Of a stretch of DNA of 64,000 nucleotides, positions 48,448-57,638 are shown one piece after another. The notes under the pieces were generated by a model. It was given only the letters and a program-made list of their open reading frames with translations, had not been told where the DNA came from and did no database searches. Source of the DNA: Flavobacteriales bacterium (GTDB lineage: Bacteria; Bacteroidota; Bacteroidia; JANQJC01); NCBI GenBank assembly GCA_028281825.1, contig JANQJC010000104.1, positions 1 to 64,000 on the forward strand. Reading direction: 5' to 3'. Every line of letters begins with the position of its first letter. Within the stretch, counting starts at the first letter, position 1. The position numbers and the translations under genes were made by a program.

Positions 48448-50670
48448 TTACTGAGAGCCGTCCCAGATAACATTCACGTGGCCATAGAAGTACTTTGGCT
48501 CGAAGCCTATAGGTTCACGTACTTCAATTTTATACATGTAGGTTCCATTAGGCACTTTTTGTCCGCTAATGTGAGAGTTACCATTCCAACCATTGGTGAT
48601 ATCATTGGTTTGGAATAACAATTGCCCCCATCTATCATATATGGTCATTTTGTAAGAGTCAATATCAAACCCCTCGCCTACCGGGGTAAACATATCGTTT
48701 ATACCATTAGACCTCGGGGTAAACGCATTTGGAATGTAGAAGGTGAAGTGTGGTTTGATAGTCACAAAACCTACCACGGTATCGTGGCATTGATATTCAT
48801 TGGTAGAAACCAAAACCACTTTGTATACATCAGCACTGTCTGAAGTATACTCATATGCAGGATGCTCCTCAGATGACACACCCAGGTTATCACCAAAATC
48901 CCACCACCAGGTTTCTGAATTTTGTGACTGATTAGTAAACTCTACTTCAGGCTCCAGAATACCAGCGGGATTGGCCAGGAAAGTAAACTTAGCCACAGGT
49001 GAAGGAATATTGTTTACGCTCACATCATTGGAGTCGATACAACCGTTGAAGTCAGTTACAACCAGGTTGTAGTCACCTTCACCAAGTAATTTGGCTATAC
49101 TATCCATTGAAAGTGTATCTTCTCCTGCTCCTGACCACATATAAGAGTATGGTTCAGTACCTCCCAATACATTCACATAGGCAGTACCCACCTCTTTCTC
49201 ACACGTATCAGTAATGGAATGCATTTGCAATATCAATGGCATAGGCTCAGATATAACAAACGTCTCCTCAATCACACAGGCATTATCATCTGTAATAGTC
49301 ACTATGTAGAGGCCTGAAGCTAAGTCAGTTGCTGTTGCAGTGGTTTGAGAAAGAGGGTCATTCCAAACATAACTAAATGGAGCAGTACCACTTGTTACAC
49401 TTACAGTAGCAGTGCCATTGGTTTCACCATTACACAAAATGTTGGTTTGATTGGTATCAACTATAAGTGCAGGTGGACCAGGAACATCAATGTCAAAAGG
49501 AATGATACAACCCAAATCATCCTCCACTTCTAAAGTGTAGTTACCAGGAGCAAGGCCTGCTGCTGTAGCTGACGAAGCCACATTTTGGTTTTGCAGCAGC
49601 GCGGTTCCACCATTATCAGTAACCGTCATGTTATATGGCCCGAAACTACCCGTTGCAGTAATCTCAATTTCACCATCATTACCAGGCACACAACTTGACT
49701 CGGTTACCACAGTATCAACCTCGGTATCTGAAACATATATAGTAATGGTATCTCTGTGTGTTGTGCCACTGCAATCAAAAACCACTTCACCAATAAAGTC
49801 GGTGGTTTGTGTTGGTGTTATATCCAAAGTAGCTCCAGTACCTACCTGTGTACCGCTTTGGTCATACCAATTTACATTTACTCCACCACCAACAGTAATT
49901 ATATTCTCATAATTAAAAGGTACGGGAGTCATGTTGTAGGTGCTGGGGCCAGTAGGCATAAAGCTATATGCATCGTCAACGGCAGTCCATTGTGTAGGGT
50001 AATTCCTACCAGGAACTACGTATGCATTGGTACCAGTGGCGTCCTGAATACCTTCTATAGCCACCCCGTTATTCCATGATGAGCACAGCGGCTTGTTACT
50101 AATGTGTATCTGCACTTCGTTAGTACCCTCAAATAATTTTACCTGATTAGCAAAACAAAGAGAATTGCAACTGAACATGGCCACATCCACAAATGTGACT
50201 ATAAATATCCTGTTGGGAGCTGTGCCCACAGTAGTGTAGTTAACGGCACCAGCATTGCCTGGATTTACATCCTGATAAGGAGCCATGATGCTATTAGTAG
50301 GCAGCAAGGGGCTTGGGATGGCATTGGCAATACTCCAAGGGGAATATTGACTCGCCTGTGTTAAATCAAAAGTAACGTAGTTGTTAGATGCTATCACACA
50401 GCTATTGTAAACGTTTCCGAAGAAAGTAAACGGGAATGGAATAGGCACCACACCACTATGGATATCATCAGAAAGTGGCACATTTACCACAGTGCCAGTA
50501 TTACCGTTATTATTGTTTATGTTTAAAGTAAAGGTAGCTCCGCCACAAATTGTGGTATCAGGCCCAAGATTAACTTGCGCTGCCGCAGGTTTAAAACCAA
50601 ATATTATTCCAATCAACAATAAGTTAACAGATAAAAATTTCGCAATTTTGGCTTTGTAGGTATTAAACAT
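48448..50670 (-). CDS. Secreted SprB-repeat/PKD protein with T9SS type B domain
   Basis: A 740-residue surface protein. After a signal peptide ending 'KPAAAQ', residues about 50-250 form a beta-rich domain of the kind seen in secreted Bacteroidota proteins ('PFTFFGNVYNSCVIASNNYVTF'). Residues about 310-540 contain SprB-type repeats ('NILCNGETNGTATVSVTSG', 'APFSYVW', 'GLYIVTITDDNACV'), first described in the gliding adhesin SprB. A PKD domain follows ('WWWDFGDNLGVSSEEHPAYEY'). Residues 646-740 ('IPNAFTPRSNGINDMF', 'IYDRWGQLLF') are the type B T9SS sorting domain. A TATTTTTG box lies 34 bases upstream. It is probably an adhesin. Confidence 0.9.
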   Translation of the reverse strand: MFNTYKAKIAKFLSVNLLLIGIIFGFKPAAAQVNLGPDTTICGGATFTLNINNNNGNTGTVVNVPLSDDIHSGVVPIPFPFTFFGNVYNSCVIASNNYVTFDLTQASQYSPWSIANAIPSPLLPTNSIMAPYQDVNPGNAGAVNYTTVGTAPNRIFIVTFVDVAMFSCNSLCFANQVKLFEGTNEVQIHISNKPLCSSWNNGVAIEGIQDATGTNAYVVPGRNYPTQWTAVDDAYSFMPTGPSTYNMTPVPFNYENIITVGGGVNVNWYDQSGTQVGTGATLDITPTQTTDFIGEVVFDCSGTTHRDTITIYVSDTEVDTVVTESSCVPGNDGEIEITATGSFGPYNMTVTDNGGTALLQNQNVASSATAAGLAPGNYTLEVEDDLGCIIPFDIDVPGPPALIVDTNQTNILCNGETNGTATVSVTSGTAPFSYVWNDPLSQTTATATDLASGLYIVTITDDNACVIEETFVISEPMPLILQMHSITDTCEKEVGTAYVNVLGGTEPYSYMWSGAGEDTLSMDSIAKLLGEGDYNLVVTDFNGCIDSNDVSVNNIPSPVAKFTFLANPAGILEPEVEFTNQSQNSETWWWDFGDNLGVSSEEHPAYEYTSDSADVYKVVLVSTNEYQCHDTVVGFVTIKPHFTFYIPNAFTPRSNGINDMFTPVGEGFDIDSYKMTIYDRWGQLLFQTNDITNGWNGNSHISGQKVPNGTYMYKIEVREPIGFEPKYFYGHVNVIWDGSQ

Positions 50671-50704
50671 ATTGTTATCCCTATTACTAGGTAGATTTAA
50701 CGTA

Positions 50705-50712
50705 CAAAAATA
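50705..50712 (-). promoter_or_regulatory. -7 box TATTTTTG
   Basis: TAnnTTTG match on the minus strand, 34 bases upstream of the start at 50670. Confidence 0.5.
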
Positions 50713-50754
50713 CTAATAATATTTCTTAACCTAAAGAAAATATTAAATACGCCT

Positions 50755-52443
50755 TTATTTCCATAACACGGTTACACTACCTACAAAGGTTTGGTTTTCG
50801 TTGTTTAAATCCATCAAAGAGAGACGATAGACATATACCCCTTGGGGAACCTCACTGAAATCATCCTGATCAGTGCCATCCCAAAGTTCGGTTGGGTCGT
50901 CAGTTTCAAAGATTACTTTACCCCATCTATCAAACACCATCAGGCTATAATCCTCACCAGTAATACCTTCACCTTTTGGCCCCCACTCATTATTAATGCC
51001 ATTACCATAGCCGGGAGTAAAGGCATTGGGTATGTATACTGTAGTTAAAAAGCTAACGGTTACGTCCGATAATGCTGTATCAGAGCATCCAGCATCATTG
51101 GATGCAATAAGCTGAACGGTATAAGTTTGCACCTCAGAGAAAGTATGAACAGGGTTCTGCTCATCTGATATTGGGCTACCGTCTCCAAAGTTCCATTGCC
51201 AATTGGTAGCTCCTTGTGATTGGTCAGTAAAATAGGCAACAGGGTCAATGTAAGATATATTCTGCGGCTTCACAGTAAAGTCGGCTGTGGGTGGCGGGAT
51301 ATTATCCACCTCAACTGAAATCTCTTGCGGACACCCCCCGTTTTGGTCAGAAACAGTAACTGAATAGATGCCCTCACTCAACCCGGTGGCACTGACAGTA
51401 CTACTCACATTAGGATTCCATTGGTAGTTGTAAGGCCCTGTGCCTTGCGGAGTGATTATCTCTGCCTCACCTACCCCCAAATTACAAGTATCAGGTAGCA
51501 CTTCAGCATCCAAATCAATTGCTACAATGGTAAAAGCAAAGCTATCCGGCACTACTGCGCTATTGGAACATAAATCTTCTATTGAGCCCACCAATATTAA
51601 ATAATAAGTACCGCCGCTAGGTATGGCAGGGGAAAAAGTAATGGTGTATGTTTTCTCGTAGTCATTACCTGCCAGGCAACTGGCGCCCGTAAGTGAGTTA
51701 ATGGTGTAATTGCCCCCAGGACCAACCAATTCAAAGTCTGAGATATCCACCTCTGAGCACAAAACATTCTCAACAAACGAAAAAGTTAACTCATCATCAC
51801 CGCATTGCATATCACTATCTATACCAGCCACCCTCGGTTCCACATCATCATATACAGCAGCCGTTGAAGCTGCCATATCAATGGAATAACCCGATTGAGT
51901 AGAACTAAAATTGCTCACGTTTACCATGTAAGTTTCACCTGCATTTACTGGTATTGGGTCTTCGTTTTGAGATGAGCCGGTGCCTGATGTTATTCCGTTA
52001 GGCCCTGTGATACCGCCATTGCCTGTATTACCTGAAAAATTACAACTTACCTCCAATGCAGCATTGGTAAAAATATCGGCGCAGGTAGCATTGGTTAAGT
52101 TAAATACTGCCCAGTCGTAATCATCTGATGGGTCGTTTGGTGTAATGGAAAAATTGAGTAAGCCGTCACTTTGTATGGTCATGGTGTACCAAACTGAGTT
52201 TAGCTCACCACCACCCAGGCAGGATAAATTAGGGTCTATCTCATTAGGGAGATTACCCGAACCACTGTATGAGTTTTGCTGTGAATATCCATTCTGACAC
52301 ACGGCGATTGAGTTTACACAATCTTGTTCCGGAGCTTGAGCGGACACTTGAGTAAATCCCAAAACAATAGCCATACAGACTAATACACGTATATCAGAAA
52401 TCAGCATACACAAATGGTTGAAAAAACCTTTCCAACTCCACAT
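50755..52443 (-). CDS. Secreted PKD protein with T9SS type B domain
   Basis: A 562-residue surface protein. The signal sequence ends 'FTQVSAQ'. Residues about 40-190 hold a Cys-containing beta domain ('CVNSIAVCQNGYSQQ', 'LNSVWYTMTIQSDGLLNFSI'). Ig-like segments follow, then a PKD domain ('WQWNFGDGSPISDEQNPVHTF'). Residues 471-562 ('IPNAFTPGYGNGINNEW', 'FDRWGKVIFET', 'GVYVYRLSLMD') form the type B T9SS sorting domain. The start is uncertain: ATG 52443 sits 15 bases after a TATCTTTG box, while an inner ATG at 52407 gives a more compact signal peptide. Architecture resembles the neighbouring 740-residue protein. Confidence 0.87.
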   Translation of the reverse strand: MWSWKGFFNHLCMLISDIRVLVCMAIVLGFTQVSAQAPEQDCVNSIAVCQNGYSQQNSYSGSGNLPNEIDPNLSCLGGGELNSVWYTMTIQSDGLLNFSITPNDPSDDYDWAVFNLTNATCADIFTNAALEVSCNFSGNTGNGGITGPNGITSGTGSSQNEDPIPVNAGETYMVNVSNFSSTQSGYSIDMAASTAAVYDDVEPRVAGIDSDMQCGDDELTFSFVENVLCSEVDISDFELVGPGGNYTINSLTGASCLAGNDYEKTYTITFSPAIPSGGTYYLILVGSIEDLCSNSAVVPDSFAFTIVAIDLDAEVLPDTCNLGVGEAEIITPQGTGPYNYQWNPNVSSTVSATGLSEGIYSVTVSDQNGGCPQEISVEVDNIPPPTADFTVKPQNISYIDPVAYFTDQSQGATNWQWNFGDGSPISDEQNPVHTFSEVQTYTVQLIASNDAGCSDTALSDVTVSFLTTVYIPNAFTPGYGNGINNEWGPKGEGITGEDYSLMVFDRWGKVIFETDDPTELWDGTDQDDFSEVPQGVYVYRLSLMDLNNENQTFVGSVTVLWK

Positions 52444-52458
52444 ATTTTCCCTTATACA

Positions 52459-52466
52459 CAAAGATA
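52459..52466 (-). promoter_or_regulatory. -7 box TATCTTTG
   Basis: TAnnTTTG match on the minus strand, 15 bases upstream of ATG 52443 and 51 upstream of ATG 52407. Confidence 0.45.
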
Positions 52467-52565
52467 AGGTTAAATGTTATCAAAAAGTTCCATTATTCAC
52501 TAAAGGTTTCCTAATTTAGCCGCCCATTTAATCAACGTGTTTTAATTTAAAAAATTTCAATAAAC

Positions 52566-53504
52566 ATGAAAGTAACAGTAGTAGGAGCCGGAAACGTAGG
52601 TGCAACGTGTGCAAACGTCATCGCTCACAAAGAACTAGCAAATGAAGTTGTTCTTTTGGACATCAAGGAAGGTGTTGCAGAAGGTAAAAGCCTTGATATG
52701 TGGCAAACTGCCCCTATCAATCTTTATGATACAAGAACTGTAGGATCAACGAATGATTATAGCAAAACTGCTGGTTCAGAGGTGGTAGTAATTACTTCAG
52801 GCCTGCCAAGAAAACCCGGGATGAGCAGGGACGACCTAATCGCTACCAATGCTGGTATCGTTAAGAGCGTAACTGAGAACATTATCAAGCATTCACCTGA
52901 TGCTATCATTATAGTGGTATCAAACCCATTGGATGTAATGACCTACTGTGCTTACCTGACTGCAAAAGTTGACTCAAGCAAAGTATTTGGTATGGCTGGT
53001 ATTTTGGATACTGCCCGTTATCGAGCGTTCCTTGCTGAAGCTTTGAACTGCTCACCAAAAGATATACAGGCTGTATTGATGGGTGGCCACGGTGACACTA
53101 TGGTTCCACTACCAAGATACACTACTGTTGGTGGCATCCCTGTTACTGAATTGATTGATGACGAAAAACTAAACGCTATTGTAGAAAGGACAAAGAAAGG
53201 TGGTGGCGAATTAGTAAACCTTATGGGTACATCAGCATGGTATGCGCCAGGTGCTGCTGCTGCACAGATGGTTGAAGCTATCGTTCGCGACCAAAAACGT
53301 ATTTTCCCATGCTGCGCATGGTTATCAGGCGAGTATGGCTTAGATAAAATTTATTTGGGCGTTCCTGTTAAGTTAGGTAAAAATGGTATAGAAGAAATCA
53401 TCGAGTTGAAATTGAACGATGACGAGAAAGCATTGCTTAACCAATCAGCTGAAGCTGTGCGTGAAGTAATGGGTGTGTTGGATAACATGAAGACACCTGC
53501 TTAA
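52566..53504 (+). CDS. mdh: Malate dehydrogenase
   Basis: A 312-residue NAD-dependent enzyme of the citric acid cycle interconverting malate and oxaloacetate. The Rossmann motif is 'GAGNVG' (7-12), with Asp32 after the second strand favouring NAD. Arg82 and Arg88 in 'LPRKPGMSRDDL' bind the dicarboxylate and mark malate over lactate specificity. Asp148 and Arg151 ('LDTARYR') and His175 ('MGGHGDTMVP') complete the active site. It belongs to the LDH-like MDH group. It has its own terminator and is transcribed alone. Confidence 0.96.
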   Translation: MKVTVVGAGNVGATCANVIAHKELANEVVLLDIKEGVAEGKSLDMWQTAPINLYDTRTVGSTNDYSKTAGSEVVVITSGLPRKPGMSRDDLIATNAGIVKSVTENIIKHSPDAIIIVVSNPLDVMTYCAYLTAKVDSSKVFGMAGILDTARYRAFLAEALNCSPKDIQAVLMGGHGDTMVPLPRYTTVGGIPVTELIDDEKLNAIVERTKKGGGELVNLMGTSAWYAPGAAAAQMVEAIVRDQKRIFPCCAWLSGEYGLDKIYLGVPVKLGKNGIEEIIELKLNDDEKALLNQSAEAVREVMGVLDNMKTPA

Positions 53505-53525
53505 TTAAAAATAAGCTTACTTTTG

Positions 53526-53563
53526 AAAGGCATTCCTAAATAGAAATAGGGATGCCTTTTTTA
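53526..53563 (+). terminator. Intrinsic terminator of mdh
   Basis: AAAGGCATTCC pairs with GGGATGCCTTT (one G-T wobble), followed by a T run. It ends only 7 bases before the next start codon, so the protease gene relies on read-through or an internal promoter. Confidence 0.85.
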
Positions 53564-53570
53564 TTGCCTT

Positions 53571-53990
53571 ATGCCTAGTAAGATTCCTATCATTACCCAA
53601 CCCATTGAAGACAGTGGTCTGCATTTGCTGGTGAGCGCCAAAGTAAATGGCAGGGACGCTATCTTGTTGATTGACACAGGCGCTTCGCAAACAGTGTTTG
53701 ATATTAACCGCATAAGCAGGTATAGCGACAAGGCGCACGAAACGAGTGAGACGCTATCTACGGGTTTGGGCACCAACACTATGGAAAGCAAGCAAGTGAC
53801 ATTGGAAACACTTAGCATTGGGGCCATAGAAATGACCAACCTGGAAGTAATACTGCTCGATTTATCACACGTGAATGGCAAGTATCTCCATATGAACCTA
53901 AAACCAATTGACGGTGTGATTGGTGGAGATATACTTCTGAAGCATAAGGCGATGATTGATTATGGAGAAATGATGTTGAGTTTAGGGTAA
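53571..53990 (+). CDS. Retropepsin-like aspartyl protease
   Basis: A 139-residue protein with one 'ILLIDTGASQTVFD' motif (31-44; catalytic Asp35 in DTG) and a C-terminal hydrophobic-Gly segment 'IDGVIGGDILLKHKAMIDY'. A single DTG per chain means the active enzyme must be a dimer, as in retroviral proteases and other clan AA bacterial members. No signal peptide is seen, so it is probably cytosolic. The substrate is unknown. It starts right after the mdh terminator. Confidence 0.85.
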   Translation: MPSKIPIITQPIEDSGLHLLVSAKVNGRDAILLIDTGASQTVFDINRISRYSDKAHETSETLSTGLGTNTMESKQVTLETLSIGAIEMTNLEVILLDLSHVNGKYLHMNLKPIDGVIGGDILLKHKAMIDYGEMMLSLG

Positions 53991-54021
53991 AGACATTATC
54001 AGCTTTATGCAAAAAACTAAT

Positions 54022-54055
54022 TTGAGATTGCTTCGTCGTTCCTTCTCGTGATGAT
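54022..54055 (+). repeat. REP-like fragment 'GAGATTGCTTCGTCGTTCC'
   Basis: The stretch starting TGAGATTGCTTCGTCG and continuing to TCTCGTGATGA resembles dispersed 'GAGATTGCTTCG...CTCGCAATGA' palindromic repeats remembered from many bacterial genomes. Only one copy was noticed in this window, so the assignment is tentative. It lies between two convergent genes. Confidence 0.35.
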
Positions 54056-54066
54056 GCAACTCGCCC

Positions 54067-54480
54067 TTAAACCTCAATAAACCTCGCTCTTAGTTCTGGA
54101 GTGGGTATCCAGCAAGTTTCTTTTTTACCATACCATTTATATCTGTTCCTGGCTATCCAGTCGTAAACCCAATTACGTATGAAGGGTGGCACCATGATAA
54201 AAACAAAAGCCAAGGGATAAAGCCCATCCATCTTTTTTGCAATGTGCAGGGCAGCACTGGATTTTACATAGACTCTACCCTTTTCCACCAATACAATACT
54301 ATCGATATTTTTGTCCGCCAGGTTGTACTTCATCAGTTGTTCCTGGCCATATTCAGATTGCAATGAGGCAAATTGGAACTTGCCCTTTTTGTCGCGCTCA
54401 ATAATAAACTGTACCGCTGAACTACACAGATTGCACACCCCATCAAACAACACCACCCGTTGCAATGTATCTTTCGCCAT
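54067..54480 (-). CDS. DCC family thiol-disulfide oxidoreductase-like protein (DUF393)
   Basis: A 137-residue protein beginning 'VVLFDGVCNLCSSAVQFII'; Asp13, Cys16 and Cys19 give the family its DCC name. The thioredoxin-like family is predicted to handle disulfides, but the reaction is unproven. 'YPLAFVFIMVPPFIRNWVYDWIARNRYKWYGK' near residues 88-119 is also conserved in the family. It starts one base after the stop of the large T9SS protein gene upstream, so the two share a transcript. Confidence 0.87.
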   Translation of the reverse strand: MAKDTLQRVVLFDGVCNLCSSAVQFIIERDKKGKFQFASLQSEYGQEQLMKYNLADKNIDSIVLVEKGRVYVKSSAALHIAKKMDGLYPLAFVFIMVPPFIRNWVYDWIARNRYKWYGKKETCWIPTPELRARFIEV

Positions 54481-54481
54481 G

Positions 54482-56689
54482 TTAATGTGTTACCGCAAAT
54501 TTCTTAGTTGTTGCACCGTTACCTGACACCAGCTTGATGATATAGAAGCCTTGTGACAGGTTTTCTGTGCTCAAATTGATAACACTTTTAGGCGTGAATT
54601 GTTGTTGCAATAATCTCTTGCCGGCCAAATCATAAATCTCCACACTAATATTATGATTGACGTGGTCAATTTCAAGAGTCAGTTGTTTATCGGCCGGGTT
54701 GGGGTAGAGTTTTATGTCCAATTGAGCTGCATGCTCAATGATAGCACTAGGTGGGTTGAGTGTAGTATCACCTTTAAAGTAGGCCAAACCACCGCTATAG
54801 TTACCAATCACAAAATCCAATAAACCATCACCATTTATATCGGCCCCATTGATAGATGAATGAATACCTTCCCATATATCCAGATAGGGTTGTGAAACCA
54901 GATTAAATGTATCGGTAAGGTTATTTTCAATACTATCATACATGAAAATGTTACCACTTTCAGAACCAACAAAAAGACGCAACTCACCTTCATGCTTAAA
55001 CATGAATGGGCGCGCATAACCCACATTGAAATAAGGCAGCTTAACGTTTACCGCACCAAACTCATCTGAGACAAGGGTAAACACCGGGTTGCTTGCAGTT
55101 CCTGTATTTTGGTAGTAATTCAGGTTTCCATTGCGCTCACCAATCACCAAATCCAACAAATCATCTCCATTTACGTCAAATAGCTGTGGCGCCGAGAATT
55201 GTCCCACATCGATAGACTGATAGTTAGGAATAGCTAATGAAAAATCAGCAGGCTGCCCCACTGCTGCACTATTCTCAAATAAATGTATCGCTCCGGTTAT
55301 CTCGCCAAGTATCATTTCATCCACTCCATCATTGTCGATATCACCAAAAGTGGGTACCATACTTACTAAACCCTGAGAAGTTAGGTTTTCAAAGTCGCGA
55401 GTGATGAGTGAAAACTCAGGCTCAGTTGCTGTGCCTGTATTTCTAAAGTAAGCCATTTTGCTTGGGTAAATACCTCCCGAGTTATAGTAACCGTAATTAC
55501 CAGCCAATAGGTCTATCCTTCCATCCTGGTCTACATCATAAAATACCGGATAGGCCCCTTCACCCAATTCAATCATTTGGCTTTGCAAAAAGTCGTTATT
55601 GTGATAGCTAAAAGTTGGGTTGTTATCCTGGCCTACATTTTTATAGAACCAAACACTTCTATAGTTTTGAGAAATGCCGGTTACCAATGGACTTACCAAT
55701 AAATCACGGACACCATCATTGTCCACATCTTCGTAAAAGGCACAGGGTGAAATAGCCATATCAACAGGAGTACTGTATGATGGGTAGTTATCATCCTTAC
55801 TGGTGGCATTACAATAGTTGACATCGCCGCCGTTAGAGAGCATTTTCATATTACGGGCAGCTACATCACCAAGTAATAGGTCCATATCACCATCGCCATC
55901 ATTATCAAACACCACCGAGCATGAACCCGAATGGCGAAGCAATGGATTCTCATTGGGTTGTGGAGCAGCCATACCTCCTTTACAGGTAATACCCAACTGA
56001 ATGGTGAAAGCATCGCTCCCTTCCTCAAAGTTGCACCAGCATGGGCTTTCCAACTGATATTCCAAATGGTTGGCATCGCCATAGTTCTCCATTGACATGT
56101 TTTTGTGGAATTCCATCACTTCACCAAAGATGTGAAAGGTGAGCACGTCTAAATCCCCGTCCTTATCTATATCCACAATGGATGGAATATCATTGGGTGC
56201 TATGTATAGTGGGTTTTGCGAGCCAGGATGATAGAAAGAATACACTTGAGGGGAGAATTGCTCAAAGGCCAAACCAACAAACTGGTTAGATACATTTCTG
56301 TGGACTTTCATCCCGCCGTTGTAGTAGGAGAATACATCTTTCTTGCCATCACCATCAAAATCGCGAAGCAAAACCCAATCTGTCACAAAATCAAAATACC
56401 TGCGATACCCTGGTGCAAAGACATAATCAGGTGTGTTGGGAGTTCCATTGTTGATGTAGGTGGATACCTTCCCTCCTGTTCTGTCAAATACAAACAAATC
56501 TTCAATGCCATCCAGGTTTAAATCAATGGTAGAAAACTGGCAAGAGTTAAGCCCACCTACCCAAGGGCTTTTCAGTGCCTGCCCGTTTTGCTTCACGGTT
56601 ACATTCTCCACTTTGTTGAAAAATGGTTGTGCTTGAGTAGTAAAACTCACACACAAAAGGAACAGCAGAAAGGAAAAACCGAATCGCAT
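54482..56689 (-). CDS. Secreted FG-GAP/VCBS repeat protein with T9SS type A domain
   Basis: A 735-residue surface protein. The signal peptide ends 'SFTTQAQ'. FG-GAP/VCBS repeats fill most of the chain, each with a calcium-loop-like 'DxDxDGxxD' pattern ('DLNLDGIEDLFVFD', 'VDIDKDGDLDVLTF', 'FDNDGDGDMDLLLGD', 'YDVDQDGRIDLLAGN'). The repeats probably form a seven-blade propeller. The last 80 residues ('KLYPNPADKQLTLEI', 'IYDLAGKRLLQQQF', 'GFYIIKLVSG', ending KKFAVTH) are the type A T9SS sorting domain. A TATCTTTG box lies 17 bases upstream. It is followed by the DCC gene one base later. Confidence 0.9.
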   Translation of the reverse strand: MRFGFSFLLFLLCVSFTTQAQPFFNKVENVTVKQNGQALKSPWVGGLNSCQFSTIDLNLDGIEDLFVFDRTGGKVSTYINNGTPNTPDYVFAPGYRRYFDFVTDWVLLRDFDGDGKKDVFSYYNGGMKVHRNVSNQFVGLAFEQFSPQVYSFYHPGSQNPLYIAPNDIPSIVDIDKDGDLDVLTFHIFGEVMEFHKNMSMENYGDANHLEYQLESPCWCNFEEGSDAFTIQLGITCKGGMAAPQPNENPLLRHSGSCSVVFDNDGDGDMDLLLGDVAARNMKMLSNGGDVNYCNATSKDDNYPSYSTPVDMAISPCAFYEDVDNDGVRDLLVSPLVTGISQNYRSVWFYKNVGQDNNPTFSYHNNDFLQSQMIELGEGAYPVFYDVDQDGRIDLLAGNYGYYNSGGIYPSKMAYFRNTGTATEPEFSLITRDFENLTSQGLVSMVPTFGDIDNDGVDEMILGEITGAIHLFENSAAVGQPADFSLAIPNYQSIDVGQFSAPQLFDVNGDDLLDLVIGERNGNLNYYQNTGTASNPVFTLVSDEFGAVNVKLPYFNVGYARPFMFKHEGELRLFVGSESGNIFMYDSIENNLTDTFNLVSQPYLDIWEGIHSSINGADINGDGLLDFVIGNYSGGLAYFKGDTTLNPPSAIIEHAAQLDIKLYPNPADKQLTLEIDHVNHNISVEIYDLAGKRLLQQQFTPKSVINLSTENLSQGFYIIKLVSGNGATTKKFAVTH

Positions 56690-56706
56690 ATTATAAGGCT
56701 ATAGAG

Positions 56707-56714
56707 CAAAGATA
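56707..56714 (-). promoter_or_regulatory. -7 box TATCTTTG
   Basis: TAnnTTTG match on the minus strand, 17 bases upstream of the start at 56689. The same 8 bases precede the type B gene at 52443. Confidence 0.5.
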
Positions 56715-56805
56715 GGGAATATTGCTCGAGCTATTAGCTTTTGTTTAGCAGGTAGTACTTGAAAAGTTTGGGGGTTTTGTTGATATTTGAGTGGCATTAT
56801 AGGTC

Positions 56806-57270
56806 ATGGGAAAAAGAAGAAATTTGAACGGTTTACCTAATTCATTGGTTGAACGCTATTTTTCAACCCTGTTTTATTTGGACAAGGGCTACATGAGCGA
56901 TTGGATATGGAATGCCGCCAATGAAAAAAATATCATTGATATTGAAATTGACATTATCAATGAAACTGTATCACCAGCAGAATTGCAAATAAGACCTATA
57001 ACAATCCAGCTTCAAGAGTTGAGAGAAACAATAGACAAAACTTTGATTAAACAAAGATTTGATGCTGACTTTATTACAGAAGCAAAATTTATCATATTCA
57101 TATCTCAAAGGCAAAAAGTGCTTAAACTATTTACTTGCCAAGCAATTCTTAAAGATATTGAAGGCAGAGTTTATGCTGGTAAAGTGTATACCGAGCGAGC
57201 TTACACTCATTTTAAAGTTTTTGATTTTCACAGAACCTTTTTTGAGAAATTAAAGCAATTGTTTAACTAA
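56806..57270 (+). CDS. Unknown small protein, AT-rich gene
   Basis: A 154-residue protein I do not recognise. It is Lys- and Ile-rich, has no signal peptide or membrane helix, and ends in a basic helical tail ('HRTFFEKLKQLF'). One 60-base sample of the gene (56941-57000) has 18 G+C, lower than most neighbours. It lies 2 bases before the DUF1801 gene and may be expressed with it. 'MSDWIWNAANEKN' near residue 30 is its only distinctive segment. Confidence 0.6.
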   Translation: MGKRRNLNGLPNSLVERYFSTLFYLDKGYMSDWIWNAANEKNIIDIEIDIINETVSPAELQIRPITIQLQELRETIDKTLIKQRFDADFITEAKFIIFISQRQKVLKLFTCQAILKDIEGRVYAGKVYTERAYTHFKVFDFHRTFFEKLKQLFN

Positions 57271-57272
57271 GC

Positions 57273-57638
57273 ATGAGCAAACCAACCACCATAGATGAAT
57301 ATATCTCCACCTTTGACAAGGAGACGCAAGTCATATTGAATGAAGTGAGGCAGACTATACAAAAGGCCGCGCCTGACTCTACTGAGACAATTGGCTACGG
57401 AATGCCTAATTATAAACTGAATGGCAAAAATCTGGTTTATTTCGCTGGTTATAAAGGCCATATCGGGTTTTATGCAACACCAACTGGGCATGGGGCTTTT
57501 GTAAAAGAGCTCTCCAAATATAAACAGGGTAAGGGTTCTGTGCAGTTCCCGATAGGTGAGCCCATGCCTTTGGATTTGATTACTAAGATTGTGAAATATA
57601 GAGTGAAAGAAGAATTGACAAAAGCTAAAAAGAAATGA
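57273..57638 (+). CDS. DUF1801 (YdhG-like) protein
   Basis: A 121-residue protein with the DUF1801 pattern: 'TIDEYISTFDKETQVILNEVRQTI' at the start, 'TIGYGMPNYKLNGKNLVYFAGYKGHIGFY' in the middle and 'QFPIGEPMPLDLITKIVKYRVKE' at the end. Relatives include YdhG and the Bacillus iron chaperone Fra, but the role in this organism is unknown. The stop overlaps the next gene by 4 bases (ATGA). Confidence 0.88.
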   Translation: MSKPTTIDEYISTFDKETQVILNEVRQTIQKAAPDSTETIGYGMPNYKLNGKNLVYFAGYKGHIGFYATPTGHGAFVKELSKYKQGKGSVQFPIGEPMPLDLITKIVKYRVKEELTKAKKK

